Source: Methylobacterium aquaticum (lineage in GTDB: Bacteria > Pseudomonadota > Alphaproteobacteria > Rhizobiales > Beijerinckiaceae). Taken from it: 64,000 nucleotides of DNA. The notes under the pieces are model-generated. The model made no database searches and had not been told where the DNA came from. It saw only the letters and a list, made by a program, of their open reading frames with translations. How positions within the stretch are numbered: position 1 is the stretch's first letter; each line of letters begins with the position of its first letter. The stretch spans positions 6,283,501 through 6,347,500 of the forward strand of contig NZ_CP043627.1 in assembly GCF_016804325.1 (NCBI RefSeq), written 5' to 3'. The position numbers were made by a program, and so were the translations under genes. Shown one piece after another: positions 18,627-28,584 of this stretch.

Positions 18627-19116
18627 GGGAGCCGGCGCCGTTTTCGGTCTCCGGACGGCCGAGCGGTGCCAGCGGCTCCAGCACCCGCCGCAGCGCCTCG
18701 GGCAGCGGCACCGGACGCTGCGTCGCGCGGTCGACATAGACGTGGACGAAGTGGCCTTGCGCCGCGGCGTCCGCGTCGTCGTTGCGAAACAGCCCGACCT
18801 CGTAGCGCACGCTCGAATTGCCGCGATGCGCGACCCGAATTCCGGCGGTGACCCGGTCGGGAAACGCCATCGAGCGGAAGTAGCGGCAACCGGTCTCGAC
18901 CACGAGGCCGATCACCGGGCTGTTCGCAATGTCGAGGGCCCCGTCGGCGATCAGCACGCTGTTCACCGCCGTGTCGAAGAAGGCGTAATAGACCACGTTG
19001 TTGACGTGGCCGTAGACGTCGTTGTCGGCCCAGCGGGTGGTGATCGGCACGAAGCGCCGGTAGGCGGCGCGGGTCTCGGGGGGCGTGCGGCCGCTCACGG
19101 GATGCCTCTTCGACAT
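18598..19116 (-). CDS. 4HBT-fold acyl-CoA thioesterase
   Basis: 172 residues. The single hot-dog domain begins at [31 protein letters not shown], where the Asp of RWADND and the GHVNN segment are the active-site region of 4-hydroxybenzoyl-CoA thioesterase/YbgC-type enzymes. The acyl-CoA substrate is not predictable. The domain ends near residue 150 ([12 protein letters not shown]). The last residues ([10 protein letters not shown]) are translated from the palindrome at 18603-18626, so the original stop has probably been replaced. The gene has its own ATG and no operon partner. Confidence 0.82.
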   Translation of the reverse strand: MSKRHPVSGRTPPETRAAYRRFVPITTRWADNDVYGHVNNVVYYAFFDTAVNSVLIADGALDIANSPVIGLVVETGCRYFRSMAFPDRVTAGIRVAHRGNSSVRYEVGLFRNDDADAAAQGHFVHVYVDRATQRPVPLPEALRRVLEPLAPLGRPETENGAGSPSPRGRGEA

Positions 19117-19167
19117 TCGGGGGAGCGGCCAGCGTAAGCCCGCCCGGCTCCCGCGATCAAGCCGCGG

Positions 19168-19995
19168 TCACGCGCCAAACGTGTCCGGATCGGGCCCCAT
19201 CCGCCCGGCCGGATCGTCGAGGGCGCCGAGGCGGGCGCGATCGTCGGCATCGAGGGCAAAATCCCCGATCTCCCGGTTCTCGCGGATGCGGGACGGCGTC
19301 GCCGATTTGGGGATCGCCACGACGCCGTTCTGCAGGTGCCAGCGCAGGACGATCTGGGCCGGGCTGCGGCCGTGCTTCCCGGCGATGGCCCGGATGGCGG
19401 GATCGTCGAGCACGTCGCCGCGGCCGAGCGGCGCCCAGGCCTCGGTCACGATGGCGGCCTCGGCGTGGAAGGCGCGCAACGCGGTCTGCTGGAAGCGCGG
19501 ATGCAGCTCGACCTGATTGACCGAGGGCGTCGAGCCGGTGGCGTCGATCACGCGCGTCAGGTGCTCGACCGTGAAGTTGCAGACGCCGATCGAGCGGGCG
19601 CGGCCATCCTCGCGCAGGCGCATCAGGGCGCGCCAGGTGTCCACATACGCATCGCGCTGCGGCACCGGCCAGTGGACGAGGTAGAGATCGACATGGTCGA
19701 GGCCGAGACGACTCAAGGATTCGTCGCAGGCCCGCAGGGTCTCGTCGAAGCCGTGGCGGTCGTTCCAGACCTTGGTGGCGACGAAGATCTCGTCCCGCTT
19801 CAGCCCGGACGCCGCGATGGCGCGGCCGATGCCGGCCTCGTTGCCGTACATCGCCGCGGTGTCGATCGAGCGGTAGCCCGCCTCGAAGGCGGCCCCGACG
19901 ATCGCCGGGGCCTCCTCGTCGGAGAGCCGCCACACCCCGAAGCCGAGCTGGGGGATGCGCTTCCCGTCGTTGAGGGTCAGGACGGCGTCGGACAT
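19168..19995 (-). CDS. Aldo/keto reductase (2,5-diketo-D-gluconate reductase type)
   Basis: 275 residues from the ATG at 19995 (MSDAVLTLNDGKRIPQLGFG); an upstream ATG at 20037 adds 14 non-conserved residues. The TIM barrel shows the catalytic tetrad: Asp of RSIDTAAMYGNE and Tyr of the same segment, Lys of VATKVWND, and His of LVHWPVP. The NADPH site IPKSATPSRIREN is near the C-terminus. It reduces aldehydes or keto sugars with NADPH; substrate unknown. It stands alone, transcribed in the same direction as its neighbours. Confidence 0.88.
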   Translation of the reverse strand: MSDAVLTLNDGKRIPQLGFGVWRLSDEEAPAIVGAAFEAGYRSIDTAAMYGNEAGIGRAIAASGLKRDEIFVATKVWNDRHGFDETLRACDESLSRLGLDHVDLYLVHWPVPQRDAYVDTWRALMRLREDGRARSIGVCNFTVEHLTRVIDATGSTPSVNQVELHPRFQQTALRAFHAEAAIVTEAWAPLGRGDVLDDPAIRAIAGKHGRSPAQIVLRWHLQNGVVAIPKSATPSRIRENREIGDFALDADDRARLGALDDPAGRMGPDPDTFGA

Positions 19996-20151
19996 GGGCG
20001 GGACTTTCGGCAGGGCCTGACAGGAGCGCGAACTCATGATCTGGGTCGGAGCCCCGCCGATGTCGAGGTTCTTGAAGCAGCGCCCGATCGTGCAGCGACA
20101 AGGGACAAAACAGGGCCGTTAACGCGCGGCTCCGACCCCTCCTACCCGCGG

Positions 20152-20297
20152 CCTCATCCTGAGGTGGAGGGTGGGAAGATCCGATGCCGCGGATCGACCG
20201 TCCAGCATGTCGCATGGCGCCGCAATCGGTCGCTGCTCCAAGTCTTCGATTTCCAGCACTCTCGTCCGACGAACCGGTCTCCACTTCGTCGGACGAG
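20152..20297. repeat. Palindromic repeat fragments between aldo/keto reductase and binding-protein genes
   Basis: The gene-free stretch 19996-20305 holds two repeat pieces. 20152-20166 reads CCTCATCCTGAGGTG, identical to one end of the inverted repeat at 51773-51891. 20261-20297 is a perfect 13-bp stem (CTCGTCCGACGAA / TTCGTCGGACGAG) whose core GACGAAGTGGAGACCGGTTCGTC is the 10488 repeat with one base changed, on the opposite strand. No gene is seen here. Confidence 0.7.
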
Positions 20298-20305
20298 GCT
20301 CCCGG

Positions 20306-21532
20306 CTACTTCACCAGCGGGCAGCCACCTTCGGCCATCGGCCGGAACGCCTGGTCGCCCGGCACGGTCGAGATCAGCTTGTAGTAATCGTACGGGCCCT
20401 TGCTGTCGGCCGGCGCCTTGACCTCGAACAGGAACAGGTCGTGGACGGCGCGGCCGTCCTGGCGCACGGTCACGGCGCCGAAGAGCGGATCGTCGATCGG
20501 CTTCTCGCGCATCGCCGCCACCACCTTCTCGCCCTCGATCGTGCCGGTGTCGCGCACCGCCTTCAGGTAGGCGAGCGTCGAGGAATAGACGCCGGCATGG
20601 TTCTCGGTCGGCATGCGGCCGTTCATGCGCTCGGCAAAGCGCTTGGCGAAGGCGCGGGTGCCGTCGGTGCGGTCCCAGTAGAAGGCGCTGGCGAGCTGGA
20701 GCCCCTGCGCCGCCTTGAGGCCGAGCGCATGGATGTCGGAAAGCTGCACGAACAGGGCGGCGAGCCGCATCTCGGGCATCACCCCGAACTCCGCCGCCTG
20801 CTTGACGGCGTTGATCATGTCGGCGCCGGTATCGGCGAGCGCCAGGACCTGGGCGCCCGAGCCTTGCGCCGAGAGCAGCGGCGAGGCGAAGTCGCCGGCA
20901 TTGAGCGGGTGCTTGCTCGACCCCTTCACGCTGCCGCCGGCCGCCTTCAGCGCCACGGTGGCATCGCGCTCGAGGGCGTGGCCCAGCGCGTAATCGACGG
21001 TGACGAAGTACCACGACTTGAGGCCGCGGCCGGCGATGGCCCGCGCGGTGGCCGACCCTTGGGCCCAGGTATCCGAGACCCACTGCACGGTCGTCGGCGC
21101 GCAGGCCTTGCCGGTGAGGTCGGAGGTCAGCGCGCTGGAGGCCAGGGCGACCCGGTGGCGCTCGCGCATCAGGTTGGAGACCGCCAGTGCCACGGCCGAG
21201 TTCGGCAGGTCGACGATGGTCGAGACGCCGTCCTGGTCGAGCCAGCGCCGGGCGGTGGCGAGACCGATATCGGGCTTGTTCTGGTGATCGGCCGAGACGA
21301 CCTCGACCTTCAGCTCGCCGGCCTCCTTGGCGAAATCCTCGACGGCGAGCTGGGCCGCGACCACCGATCCGGTGCCCGCCTGGTCGGCGAAGGGCCCGCT
21401 CATGTCGCTGAGCACCCCGATCTTGATCGGCGCCTTGGTGTCCTGCGCCAGCGCAGGCGGGCTCAGGGCCGGCGACAGGGCCAGCGACAAGGCCAAGCCG
21501 GCGGCGCCGGCGACCGTTGAGCGGAACGACAT
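20306..21532 (-). CDS. ABC transporter substrate-binding protein, branched-chain amino acid/amide (LivK/HAAT) type
   Basis: 408 residues. A Sec signal peptide (MSFRSTVAGAAGLALSLALS, cleavage after PALAQ) leads to a type I periplasmic binding fold with the usual KIGVLSDMSGPFADQAG opening and the SNLMRERHRVALASSALTSDLTG and WYFVTVDYALG segments. The ligand may be an amide, amino acid or aromatic compound; it cannot be read from sequence. No permease or ATPase gene is adjacent, so it is an orphan that must use a transporter encoded elsewhere. A palindromic repeat lies upstream. Confidence 0.87.
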   Translation of the reverse strand: MSFRSTVAGAAGLALSLALSPALSPPALAQDTKAPIKIGVLSDMSGPFADQAGTGSVVAAQLAVEDFAKEAGELKVEVVSADHQNKPDIGLATARRWLDQDGVSTIVDLPNSAVALAVSNLMRERHRVALASSALTSDLTGKACAPTTVQWVSDTWAQGSATARAIAGRGLKSWYFVTVDYALGHALERDATVALKAAGGSVKGSSKHPLNAGDFASPLLSAQGSGAQVLALADTGADMINAVKQAAEFGVMPEMRLAALFVQLSDIHALGLKAAQGLQLASAFYWDRTDGTRAFAKRFAERMNGRMPTENHAGVYSSTLAYLKAVRDTGTIEGEKVVAAMREKPIDDPLFGAVTVRQDGRAVHDLFLFEVKAPADSKGPYDYYKLISTVPGDQAFRPMAEGGCPLVK

Positions 21533-21790
21533 CGGGGGGACCTCCCAGGGTGTTTTTGTCAGATCTTGTCAGCGGCCCGGATCGGCCGGCTCGCGGCCTT
21601 GTATGTCAGGGGTGCGGGGCGGCGTCGATGCGGGACCGCGCGGCGTGGTTGAGAAAGCTGGGGGCCTCTCTCCGCGGGCGGCAGGGCTGTTCTGGGACAA
21701 GACTGGCGCGGGTTTTCCCCCTTCCCCCCTCTGCGGGTAAGCGAAGTCACACATCTCGGTCCGATGCCTCCCCAATCAAAGGTAGCGCGC

Positions 21791-21900
21791 TCCTCCCCCC
21801 TTGTGGGGAGGAGCTGGAGGTAGGGGTGGTGCAGGAGGCACCGTGTCGCTCTACGCGGCACCACCCCCACCCCTAGCCCCTCCCCACAAGGGGGAGGGGA
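21791..21900. repeat. Long imperfect inverted repeat (about 42-base arms)
   Basis: The left arm (21791-21832, with TTGTGGGGAGGAGCTGGAGG and TAGGGGTGGTGC) pairs with the right arm (21859-21900, with CACCACCCCCACCCCTAGCC and CCTCCCCACAAGGGGGAGG). It fills the centre of the 495-base gap between the binding-protein and patatin genes. Arm symmetry and low coding potential point to a mobile palindromic repeat. No gene is seen in the gap. A T-free stem makes a terminator role doubtful. Confidence 0.75.
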
Positions 21901-22027
21901 AAGCGCGTACGTTTTCAGAGAGTTACTTCTCAAAGAAGTCGTGTGACTCCGCTGGCCCGGTGAGGGGGAGGGGTTCACCCGGGCCATCCCTTTCCATCAA
22001 AAACACGCACCCGACAGGCCGCCGCCC

Positions 22028-23170
22028 TCAGGTATACATCGCCTTCAGGTCCAGGGTGCTCTCCCGACCGATCGCGTCGTAGTTCTGCGCGAGCCACGCC
22101 TTGGCGGCCTCGCGGCCGGCGTCGCGCAGATGGAGCAGGAACGGCCACTGCGCCCGCAGCCGCGAGGAGGCCGAGGCGTCGTCGAGGGCGCCGCCGCTGC
22201 CGTCGATGCGGTGGAGGAGCACCGGCTTGTAGGCGTTCGAGCGCCCGAGCACGCCCTCCTCGATCAGGCCGTCGATGAAGTCGATCGCCCGCAATTCCCG
22301 CATCAGGTTGCCGTTGAACGTGATCTCGTTGAGGCGGTCGCGGATCTCGGACGGGCTGCGGGGGGTCTCGCGGCGCTCGACCGGGTTGATCTGGACGAGC
22401 AGGATGTCGGGGGACCGGGAGCCTTGATAGAGCGGATAGAGCGGCGGGTTGCCGAGATAGCCGCCGTCCCAATGCGGCACGCCGTCGATCTCCACCGCCT
22501 GGAACACCGTCGGCAGGCAGGCCGAGGCCATCAGGTGATCGATCGTCAGGTCCGGCCGCTCGAACACCGCCATCTTGCCGGTCCAGACGTTGGTGGCCGA
22601 GATGAACAGGTCGGCCGGACCATCCCGGCGCACGGCCTCGAAATCGACCGTGTCGGCCAGCGCCCGCTTCAGCGGATTGATGTTGAGCGGGTTGGCCATG
22701 TACGGGCTGGCGACAGCGTTCCAGAACGCCCCGACCGGAGTCGCCTTCCAGAAGCTCAGCACCCCGTCGACGACGTTCTGCTGCGCCCGCGGCAGGTCGG
22801 CATCGAGGCTGACCTCGCGCCAGAACGCCTCCAGGCGCTCGCGCGCCCCGTCGGGGCCGCCGCGCAGCCAGCCATCGACCATCACGACGGCGTTCATCGC
22901 GCCGGCGCTCGCCCCGGTCATCGCCTCGAAGGCGAGGCGGCCATCCTCGATCAGGGCGTCGAGCACGCCCCAGGTGAAGGCGCCGTGGGCGCCGCCGCCC
23001 TGGAGCGCCAGGGCGATCGGCTTCTCGGCCCGGGGGCCGGCGAGGCCGCGGCCGAGAGGACCCGAGGCGGCATGCGGGCCGGAGGCCGTGTGGCCGGGGG
23101 GCTCGGGAGACGCGTCGGGGATCGTCGCCCCGCCGGACTCAGCTTGCTGGGGTAGGATCATGTCGGTCAT
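22028..23170 (-). CDS. Patatin-like phospholipase
   Basis: 380 residues from the ATG at 23170; the longer frame to 23416 is not conserved-looking. The patatin domain starts near residue 50 with the oxyanion loop QGGGAHG (57-63), the nucleophile elbow GASAG (Ser88) and the dyad Asp in WDGGYLGNPP. These give a Ser-Asp dyad lipid acyl hydrolase. It is cytoplasmic, with no signal peptide; the first 48 residues are Pro/Gly-rich and disordered. Relatives act on phospholipids or are annotated as depolymerase-like lipases; the substrate is not certain here. Confidence 0.88.
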   Translation of the reverse strand: MTDMILPQQAESGGATIPDASPEPPGHTASGPHAASGPLGRGLAGPRAEKPIALALQGGGAHGAFTWGVLDALIEDGRLAFEAMTGASAGAMNAVVMVDGWLRGGPDGARERLEAFWREVSLDADLPRAQQNVVDGVLSFWKATPVGAFWNAVASPYMANPLNINPLKRALADTVDFEAVRRDGPADLFISATNVWTGKMAVFERPDLTIDHLMASACLPTVFQAVEIDGVPHWDGGYLGNPPLYPLYQGSRSPDILLVQINPVERRETPRSPSEIRDRLNEITFNGNLMRELRAIDFIDGLIEEGVLGRSNAYKPVLLHRIDGSGGALDDASASSRLRAQWPFLLHLRDAGREAAKAWLAQNYDAIGRESTLDLKAMYT

Positions 23171-23500
23171 GCCGGGGATGTGGTGTGCTGCACTGCAAAA
23201 GCAAATGGTGCGCCGCAACGTCGCGCCGGACGGCACAGCGTCATGCGCTTGACGCCGGCACGCGTCACCATCAGCTAAGACGACGCGGTCGCGACGGGGT
23301 TCCGGGTCAGGGGTACGGCAAGGATGTCGCGGCATTCCGGGCCGCGTCCCGCGCCCGGCCGGCGCGAGGCCGTTGATCGGACCGGGGTTTCTCGGCACGA
23401 ACGAAGCGATTTCCACCGCGCCCGGAAATGCTCTAGACGGTTGTCACGCCGCGACTGATGCGACCCCAAAGACTCTAGCGAACGACCCCGAAGGTATCCG
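23171..23500. other. Gene-free interval between patatin and ispG
   Basis: This 330-base divergent region must hold both promoters. I see no gene. An AAATGCTCTAGAC motif at about 23427-23439 resembles the end of the dispersed palindromes at 10488 and 1224. No clear -35/-10 pair was picked out. Confidence 0.35.
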
Positions 23501-24826
23501 ATGGAAGCCATGGAAGCCCTCGCCGCGACCGCCCCGGCGGACGCCGCTCCCGAGATCGCCGGCCCGAGCCCCCGGCACCGCACCGTCGGCGTCCGGATCG
23601 GCGAGGGCGAGGGCGCGGTGGTGATGGGCGGCGGCGCCCCCATCGTCGTGCAGTCGATGACCAACACCGACACCGCCGACATCGACGCCACGGTGGCGCA
23701 GGTGGCCGCCCTCGCCCGGGCCGGCTCCGAGGTCGTGCGCATCACCGTCGACCGCGACGAGGCCGCGTCGGCCGTGCCGAAGATCCGCGAGCGCCTGGAC
23801 CGCATCGGCGTCCACGTGCCGCTGGTCGGCGACTTCCACTATATCGGCCACAAGCTCCTGACCGACCATCCGGCCTGCGCCGAGGCGCTGGCCAAGTACC
23901 GGATCAACCCGGGCAATGTCGGCTTCAAGGAGAAGAAGGACCTGCAGTTCGGCACCATCGTCGAGCAGGCGGCCCGCTACGGCAAGGCGGTGCGGATCGG
24001 CGCCAACTGGGGCTCCCTCGACGAGGCGCTCCTCACCCACATGATGGACGAGAACGCCAACTCGGCGCGTCCGCGCGACGCCCGCGCGGTGATGCGCGAG
24101 GCGATGGTGCAGTCCGCCCTGCTCTCCGCCGACCGGGCGGTGGAGATCGGCCTGCCCAAGGAGCGCATCGTGCTCTCGGCCAAGGTCTCGGCGGTGCAGG
24201 ACCTGATCGCGGTCTACCGCGAGGTGGCGCGCCGCTCCGACTACGCCATCCATCTCGGCCTGACCGAGGCCGGCATGGGCACCAAGGGCATCGTGGCGGC
24301 CTCCGCGGCGATCGGCGTGCTGCTCCAGGAAGGCATCGGCGACACGATCCGCTACTCGCTCACCCCGGAGCCCGGCGGCGACCGCACCGTCGAGGTGAAG
24401 GTGGCCCAGGAACTGCTCCAGACGATGGGCTTCCGCACCTTCGTGCCGCTCGTCGCCGCCTGCCCGGGCTGCGGCCGCACCACCTCCACGGTGTTCCAGG
24501 AGCTCGCCCGCGACATCCAGAACTGGATCACCACCTCGATGCCGGAATGGCGCAAGACCTATCCGGGCGTGGAAGGCCTCAACGTCGCCGTGATGGGCTG
24601 CATCGTCAACGGCCCGGGCGAGTCGAAGCACGCCGATATCGGCATCTCGCTGCCCGGCACCGGCGAGACCCCGACCGCCCCGGTCTTCATCGACGGCAAG
24701 AAGGCGATGACCCTGCGCGGCGCGACGCTGGCCAAGGATTTCGAGGGCATCGTCATCGACTACATCGAGCGCCGCTTCGGCCAAGGCACCAAGGACGGAT
24801 TGGGCCGCCGCAGCGCCGCAGAGTAA
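23501..24826 (+). CDS. ispG: (E)-4-hydroxy-3-methylbut-2-enyl-diphosphate synthase (flavodoxin)
   Basis: 441 residues, typical for the two-domain bacterial form. The TIM-barrel domain opens with the substrate-binding [12 protein letters not shown]. The C-terminal domain carries the 4Fe-4S ligands in ACPGCGRT and GCIVNGPGE, with the catalytic Glu in the latter. It converts MEcPP to HMBPP, the second-last MEP-pathway step. dxr of the same pathway is 12.6 kb downstream. A second in-frame ATG follows four codons later; 23501 is taken as the start. Confidence 0.97.
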   Translation: MEAMEALAATAPADAAPEIAGPSPRHRTVGVRIGEGEGAVVMGGGAPIVVQSMTNTDTADIDATVAQVAALARAGSEVVRITVDRDEAASAVPKIRERLDRIGVHVPLVGDFHYIGHKLLTDHPACAEALAKYRINPGNVGFKEKKDLQFGTIVEQAARYGKAVRIGANWGSLDEALLTHMMDENANSARPRDARAVMREAMVQSALLSADRAVEIGLPKERIVLSAKVSAVQDLIAVYREVARRSDYAIHLGLTEAGMGTKGIVAASAAIGVLLQEGIGDTIRYSLTPEPGGDRTVEVKVAQELLQTMGFRTFVPLVAACPGCGRTTSTVFQELARDIQNWITTSMPEWRKTYPGVEGLNVAVMGCIVNGPGESKHADIGISLPGTGETPTAPVFIDGKKAMTLRGATLAKDFEGIVIDYIERRFGQGTKDGLGRRSAAE

Positions 24827-24872
24827 AGCACACCAGCAGGGCCGGTTGCCGGCGGGGCAGGCGGGGACCGCC

Positions 24873-24900
24873 TTGCGCCCCTCCGGGCCCGTGCTACAAT
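24873..24900 (+). promoter_or_regulatory. Candidate sigma-70-type promoter for kup-coaBC
   Basis: TTGCGC (24873-24878) and TACAAT (24895-24900) are spaced by 16 bases, about 120 bases ahead of kup. A GC hairpin (CCCGGCGGACGCGCCGGG) follows. The match is visual only. Confidence 0.35.
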
Positions 24901-25018
24901 CCTGCCACAATCAGGCCCGGCGGACGCGCCGGGCCGATACGGATTCGAGCCCGCCACCCTGCCCATCAGCGCGCTTGGCGGCAATTCCGGCCGCCCGCGG
25001 GCGCATCCCCGATCAGAC

Positions 25019-26988
25019 ATGACACAGTCAGCCGCACCCACGGACGGCTCCGCCGCGCCGCCCGACAGCCTCACCCCGCAGAGCGGCGGCCCGCCGACCA
25101 AGGCCGGCAGCGTCGACGAGGCCGAGGGCCACGGCCACGCCAAGGCGAGCTTCTGGACCCTGTTTCTCGGCTCGGTCGGCGTCGTCTACGGCGACATCGG
25201 CACGAGCCCGCTCTACGCCTTCCGGGAGGCCCTGGCGCCGGGCAGGGCCGACGGCGTGCTGACCGGCGAGGAGGTGCTCGGCACCGTCTCGCTGCTGCTC
25301 TGGGCGCTCGTCCTCATCGTCACCATCAAGTACGTCCTGCTGCTCCTGCAGATGGACAACAAGGGCGAGGGCGGCATCCTCTCGCTGATGGCGCTCGCCC
25401 GCAAGGCGCTGGGCGGCTCGCACATCGTGTTCATGCTGGGCCTGTTCGGCGCCGCCCTGTTCTACGGCGACGCGATCATCACCCCGGCGATCTCGGTCCT
25501 GTCGGCGGTGGAGGGCCTGAAGCTCGTCACCCCCGCCCTCGACCATTACGTCCTGCCGATCACCATCGCGATCATCCTGCCGCTGTTCCTGGTCCAGAGC
25601 CGGGGCACCGCCCGGATGGCGACGTTCTTCGGCCCGATCATGCTGGTCTGGTTCTCGGTGCTGATGCTGGCGGCCCTGCCGCACATCGCCCGCACCCCGC
25701 AGGTGCTGTGGGCGCTCAATCCCTGGCACGCGGTGCATTACCTGCTCGGCCACGGCACCGGGGCGCTGGTCGCGCTCGGCGCGGTGTTCCTGGCGGTGAC
25801 CGGGGCCGAGGCCCTGTTCGCCGATCTCGGCCATTTCGGCCGCCGGCCGATCCAGACCGCGTGGATCGTCCTCGTCGGGCCGGCGCTCGCGGTCAACTAT
25901 CTCGGCCAGGCCGCCCTGGTGCTGGCCAATCCCGACGTCACCGATCCGTTCTACCAGCTCGTCCCGAATGGGGCCTGCTGCCGATGGTGCTGCTCGCCAC
26001 CGCCGCCACCGTCATCGCCAGCCAGGCGGTGATCACCGGCGCCTTCTCGCTCTCGCGCCAGGCGGTGCAGCTGGGCCTGCTGCCGCGGCTCGAGATCCGC
26101 CACACCTCCGAATCGCATTCGGGCCAGATCTACCTGCCGCAGATCAACACGCTGCTGATGGTCGGCGTGGTGATCCTGGTGGTGCTGTTCCGCTCCTCCT
26201 CGGCGCTCGCCTCGGCCTACGGCATCGCCGTCACCGGCACGATGCTGATCACCGCCGGCCTCGCCTTCCTGGTGCTGTGGCGGGTCTGGAAGTGGTCGCC
26301 GCTGGCGGCCGGCGCCGTCATGGTGCCGTTCATCGCCGTCGAGTTGCTGTTCCTGGCCTCCAACCTGCTCAAGGTGTTCGAGGGCGGCTACATGCCCCTG
26401 CTGCTCGCCGGCTGCCTCGTGCTGCTGATGTGGACCTGGGTGCGCGGCGTCACCATCCTGTTCAACAAGACCCGCAAGACCGACGTGCCGCTGACCGAGC
26501 TCGTGGCGATGCTGGAGAAGAGCCCGCCGCACCACGTCCGCGGCACGGCGGTGTTCCTCACCAGCGACCCCGAGACCGCGCCGGCGGCCCTCCTGCACAA
26601 CCTGAAGCACAACAAGGTGCTGCACGAGAAGAACGTCGTGCTCACGGTCAAGACCATCGACCTGCCGCGCATCAACGACGCCGACCGGGTCCGGATCGAG
26701 CCGATGGGCCCGCATTTCTGGAAGGTCGTGATGAAGTTCGGCTACATGGAATCGCCGAACATCCCGAAGGGCCTGGCGCTCCTGCGCAAGCAGGGCTTCA
26801 AGTTCGACATCATGGCGACGTCGTTCTTCCTGTCCCGGCGCTCGATCCGCCCGGCGGCGCAGTCCGGCATGCCCTTGTGGCAGGACCGGGTGTTCATCAC
26901 GCTGGCCCGCAACGCCAACGACGCGACGGACTTCTTCCAGATCCCGACCGGGCGGGTGGTCGAGGTCGGCACCCAGGTGACGGTGTAG
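25019..26988 (+). CDS. kup: Low-affinity potassium uptake transporter Kup, frame interrupted by one missing base
   Basis: The first frame (to about 25965) gives the N-terminal tail and helices, with [31 protein letters not shown] and [16 protein letters not shown]. The second continues with [35 protein letters not shown], the remaining helices and the cytoplasmic C-terminal domain ending [17 protein letters not shown]. Adding one G near 25966 restores [12 protein letters not shown] and a protein of 656 residues, normal for Kup. It imports K+ with protons across the inner membrane. Six bases separate its stop from coaBC. Confidence 0.9.
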
Positions 26989-26994
26989 CCGGGG

Positions 26995-28214
26995 ATGGGC
27001 GCCCTCGACGGCAGACGGATCCTCCTCGTCATCGGGGGCGGCATCGCGGCCTACAAGTCGCTGGACCTGATCCGGCGCCTGCGCGAGCGCGGCGCCTCGG
27101 TGCGCTGCGTGCTCACCAAGGGCGCGCAGGAATTCGTCACCCCGCTCGCCGCCGCGGCGCTCAGCGGCCAGCGCGCCCATACCGACCTGTTCGACCGGGC
27201 CGACGAAGCCGATATCGGCCACATCAAGCTCGCCCGCGACGCCGACGCGGTGGTGGTGGCGCCGGCCACCGCCAACACGCTGGCCCGCATGGCGGGAGGT
27301 CACGCGCCGGACCTCGCCTCGACGGTCCTGCTCGCCACCACCCTGCCGATCCTGATCGCGCCGGCGATGAATGTGCGGATGTGGCTGCACCCGGCGACGC
27401 AGCGCAATCTCGCCCTGCTCAAGGGCGACGGCGTCGCGGTGGTGGGGCCCAATACCGGCCGGATGGCCGAGGCCGAGACCGGTCCCGGCCGGATGGCCGA
27501 GCCCGACGAGATCGCCGACGCGGTCGAGGCGCTGCTGGCGGGGCCGCCGGTCGAAAAGCCCCTCGCGGGCCGCCACCTCCTCGTCACCTCCGGGCCGACC
27601 CACGAGCCGATCGACCCGGTGCGCTATCTGGCCAACCGCTCGTCGGGCAAGCAGGGACACGCCATCGCGGCCGCCGCCACTGAGGCCGGTGCCCGGGTGA
27701 CCCTGGTCTCGGGCCCGGTGACGCTGCCCGATCCCCCCGGCGTCACGGTCGTGCGGGTCGAGACCGCCCGCGAGATGCTGGCGGCGGTGGAGGCGGCCCT
27801 GCCCGCCGACATCGCGGTCTTCGCCGCCGCCGTCGCCGACTGGCGCCCGGTCGCCTTCGGCGACGAGAAGATCAAGAAGGGACCGGACGGCCCCCTCCCC
27901 TCGCGCTCACCGAGAATCCCGACATCCTGGCGACGATCGCGCGCCGGGTGCAGGGGCGCCCGCCCCTCGTGGTGGGCTTCGCCGCCGAGACCACCGACGT
28001 GATCGCCCATGCCCGGGCCAAGATCGCCCGCAAGGGCTGCGACCTCATCGTCGCCAACGACGTCTCGGCCGCCACCGGCGTGATGGGGGGCGACCGCAAC
28101 AGCGTCCACCTGATCGGCCGCGACGGCAGCCTCGAGACCTGGCCGGTCCTGCCCAAGGAGGAGGTGGCCCGCCGCCTCGTCGCGCGGCTCGCCGCGTCGG
28201 CCCCCTCCCCCTGA
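26995..28214 (+). CDS. coaBC: Bifunctional phosphopantothenoylcysteine decarboxylase/phosphopantothenate-cysteine ligase, frame interrupted
   Basis: The CoaC flavoprotein domain (about 1-190) shows IGGGIAAYKSLDLIRRL, the active-site His in DIGHIKLARDAD and APAMNVRMW. The CoaB domain begins near GRHLLVTSGPTHEPIDPVRYLANRSSGKQG, with FAAAVADWRP. After 27890 the correct frame shifts to VQGRPPLVVGFAAETTD, and IVANDVSAATGVMGGDRN follows. One added C in the run at 27891-27895 restores KGPDG-PPPLALTENPDIL and about 406 residues. The enzyme makes 4'-phosphopantetheine for coenzyme A. This is normally essential, so the break is probably a sequencing artefact. Confidence 0.92.
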
Positions 28215-28293
28215 GGCAAGATACCTCCGGTCCGGGAGGTTTGCGCGGACCCGATCGGCATTATGCTACCACCTCCCCAGCCGGGAGGTCGCC

Positions 28294-28500
28294 TTGCCCA
28301 CCATCCTCGTCGTCACGCTGATCTGCGCCTCCTCCCTGGCGGCGAAGGATTGCACCCGCGCCACCGCCCAGGACGTGATCACCCAGCCGGCCCATACGCC
28401 GCAGGAATGCCTGCTGCTCGGGCCCGCCATCGCCGCCGGCTCGGGCCGCGGCACCGAGGCCGGGACCTATGTGAAGACGTTGTGCGAGCAGCGGCGTTAG
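28294..28500 (+). CDS. Small secreted Cys-containing protein of unknown function
   Basis: 68 residues from a TTG start with GGGAGG about six bases upstream. The N-terminus MPTILVVTLICASSLAA looks like a short signal or anchor, followed by KDCTRATAQDVI and three more Cys/charged segments. It is too short and unremarkable to place in a family. It sits between coaBC and cynS in the same direction, so it may be co-transcribed. Confidence 0.5.
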   Translation: MPTILVVTLICASSLAAKDCTRATAQDVITQPAHTPQECLLLGPAIAAGSGRGTEAGTYVKTLCEQRR

Positions 28501-28584
28501 AGCCTCCTCCTGCACGCCCCTTGCCGACCGAGGCCCGGGCCGGCGATCCTTGCCCGGGATCCGTCACCCAGGGGGAGAGCGCCC

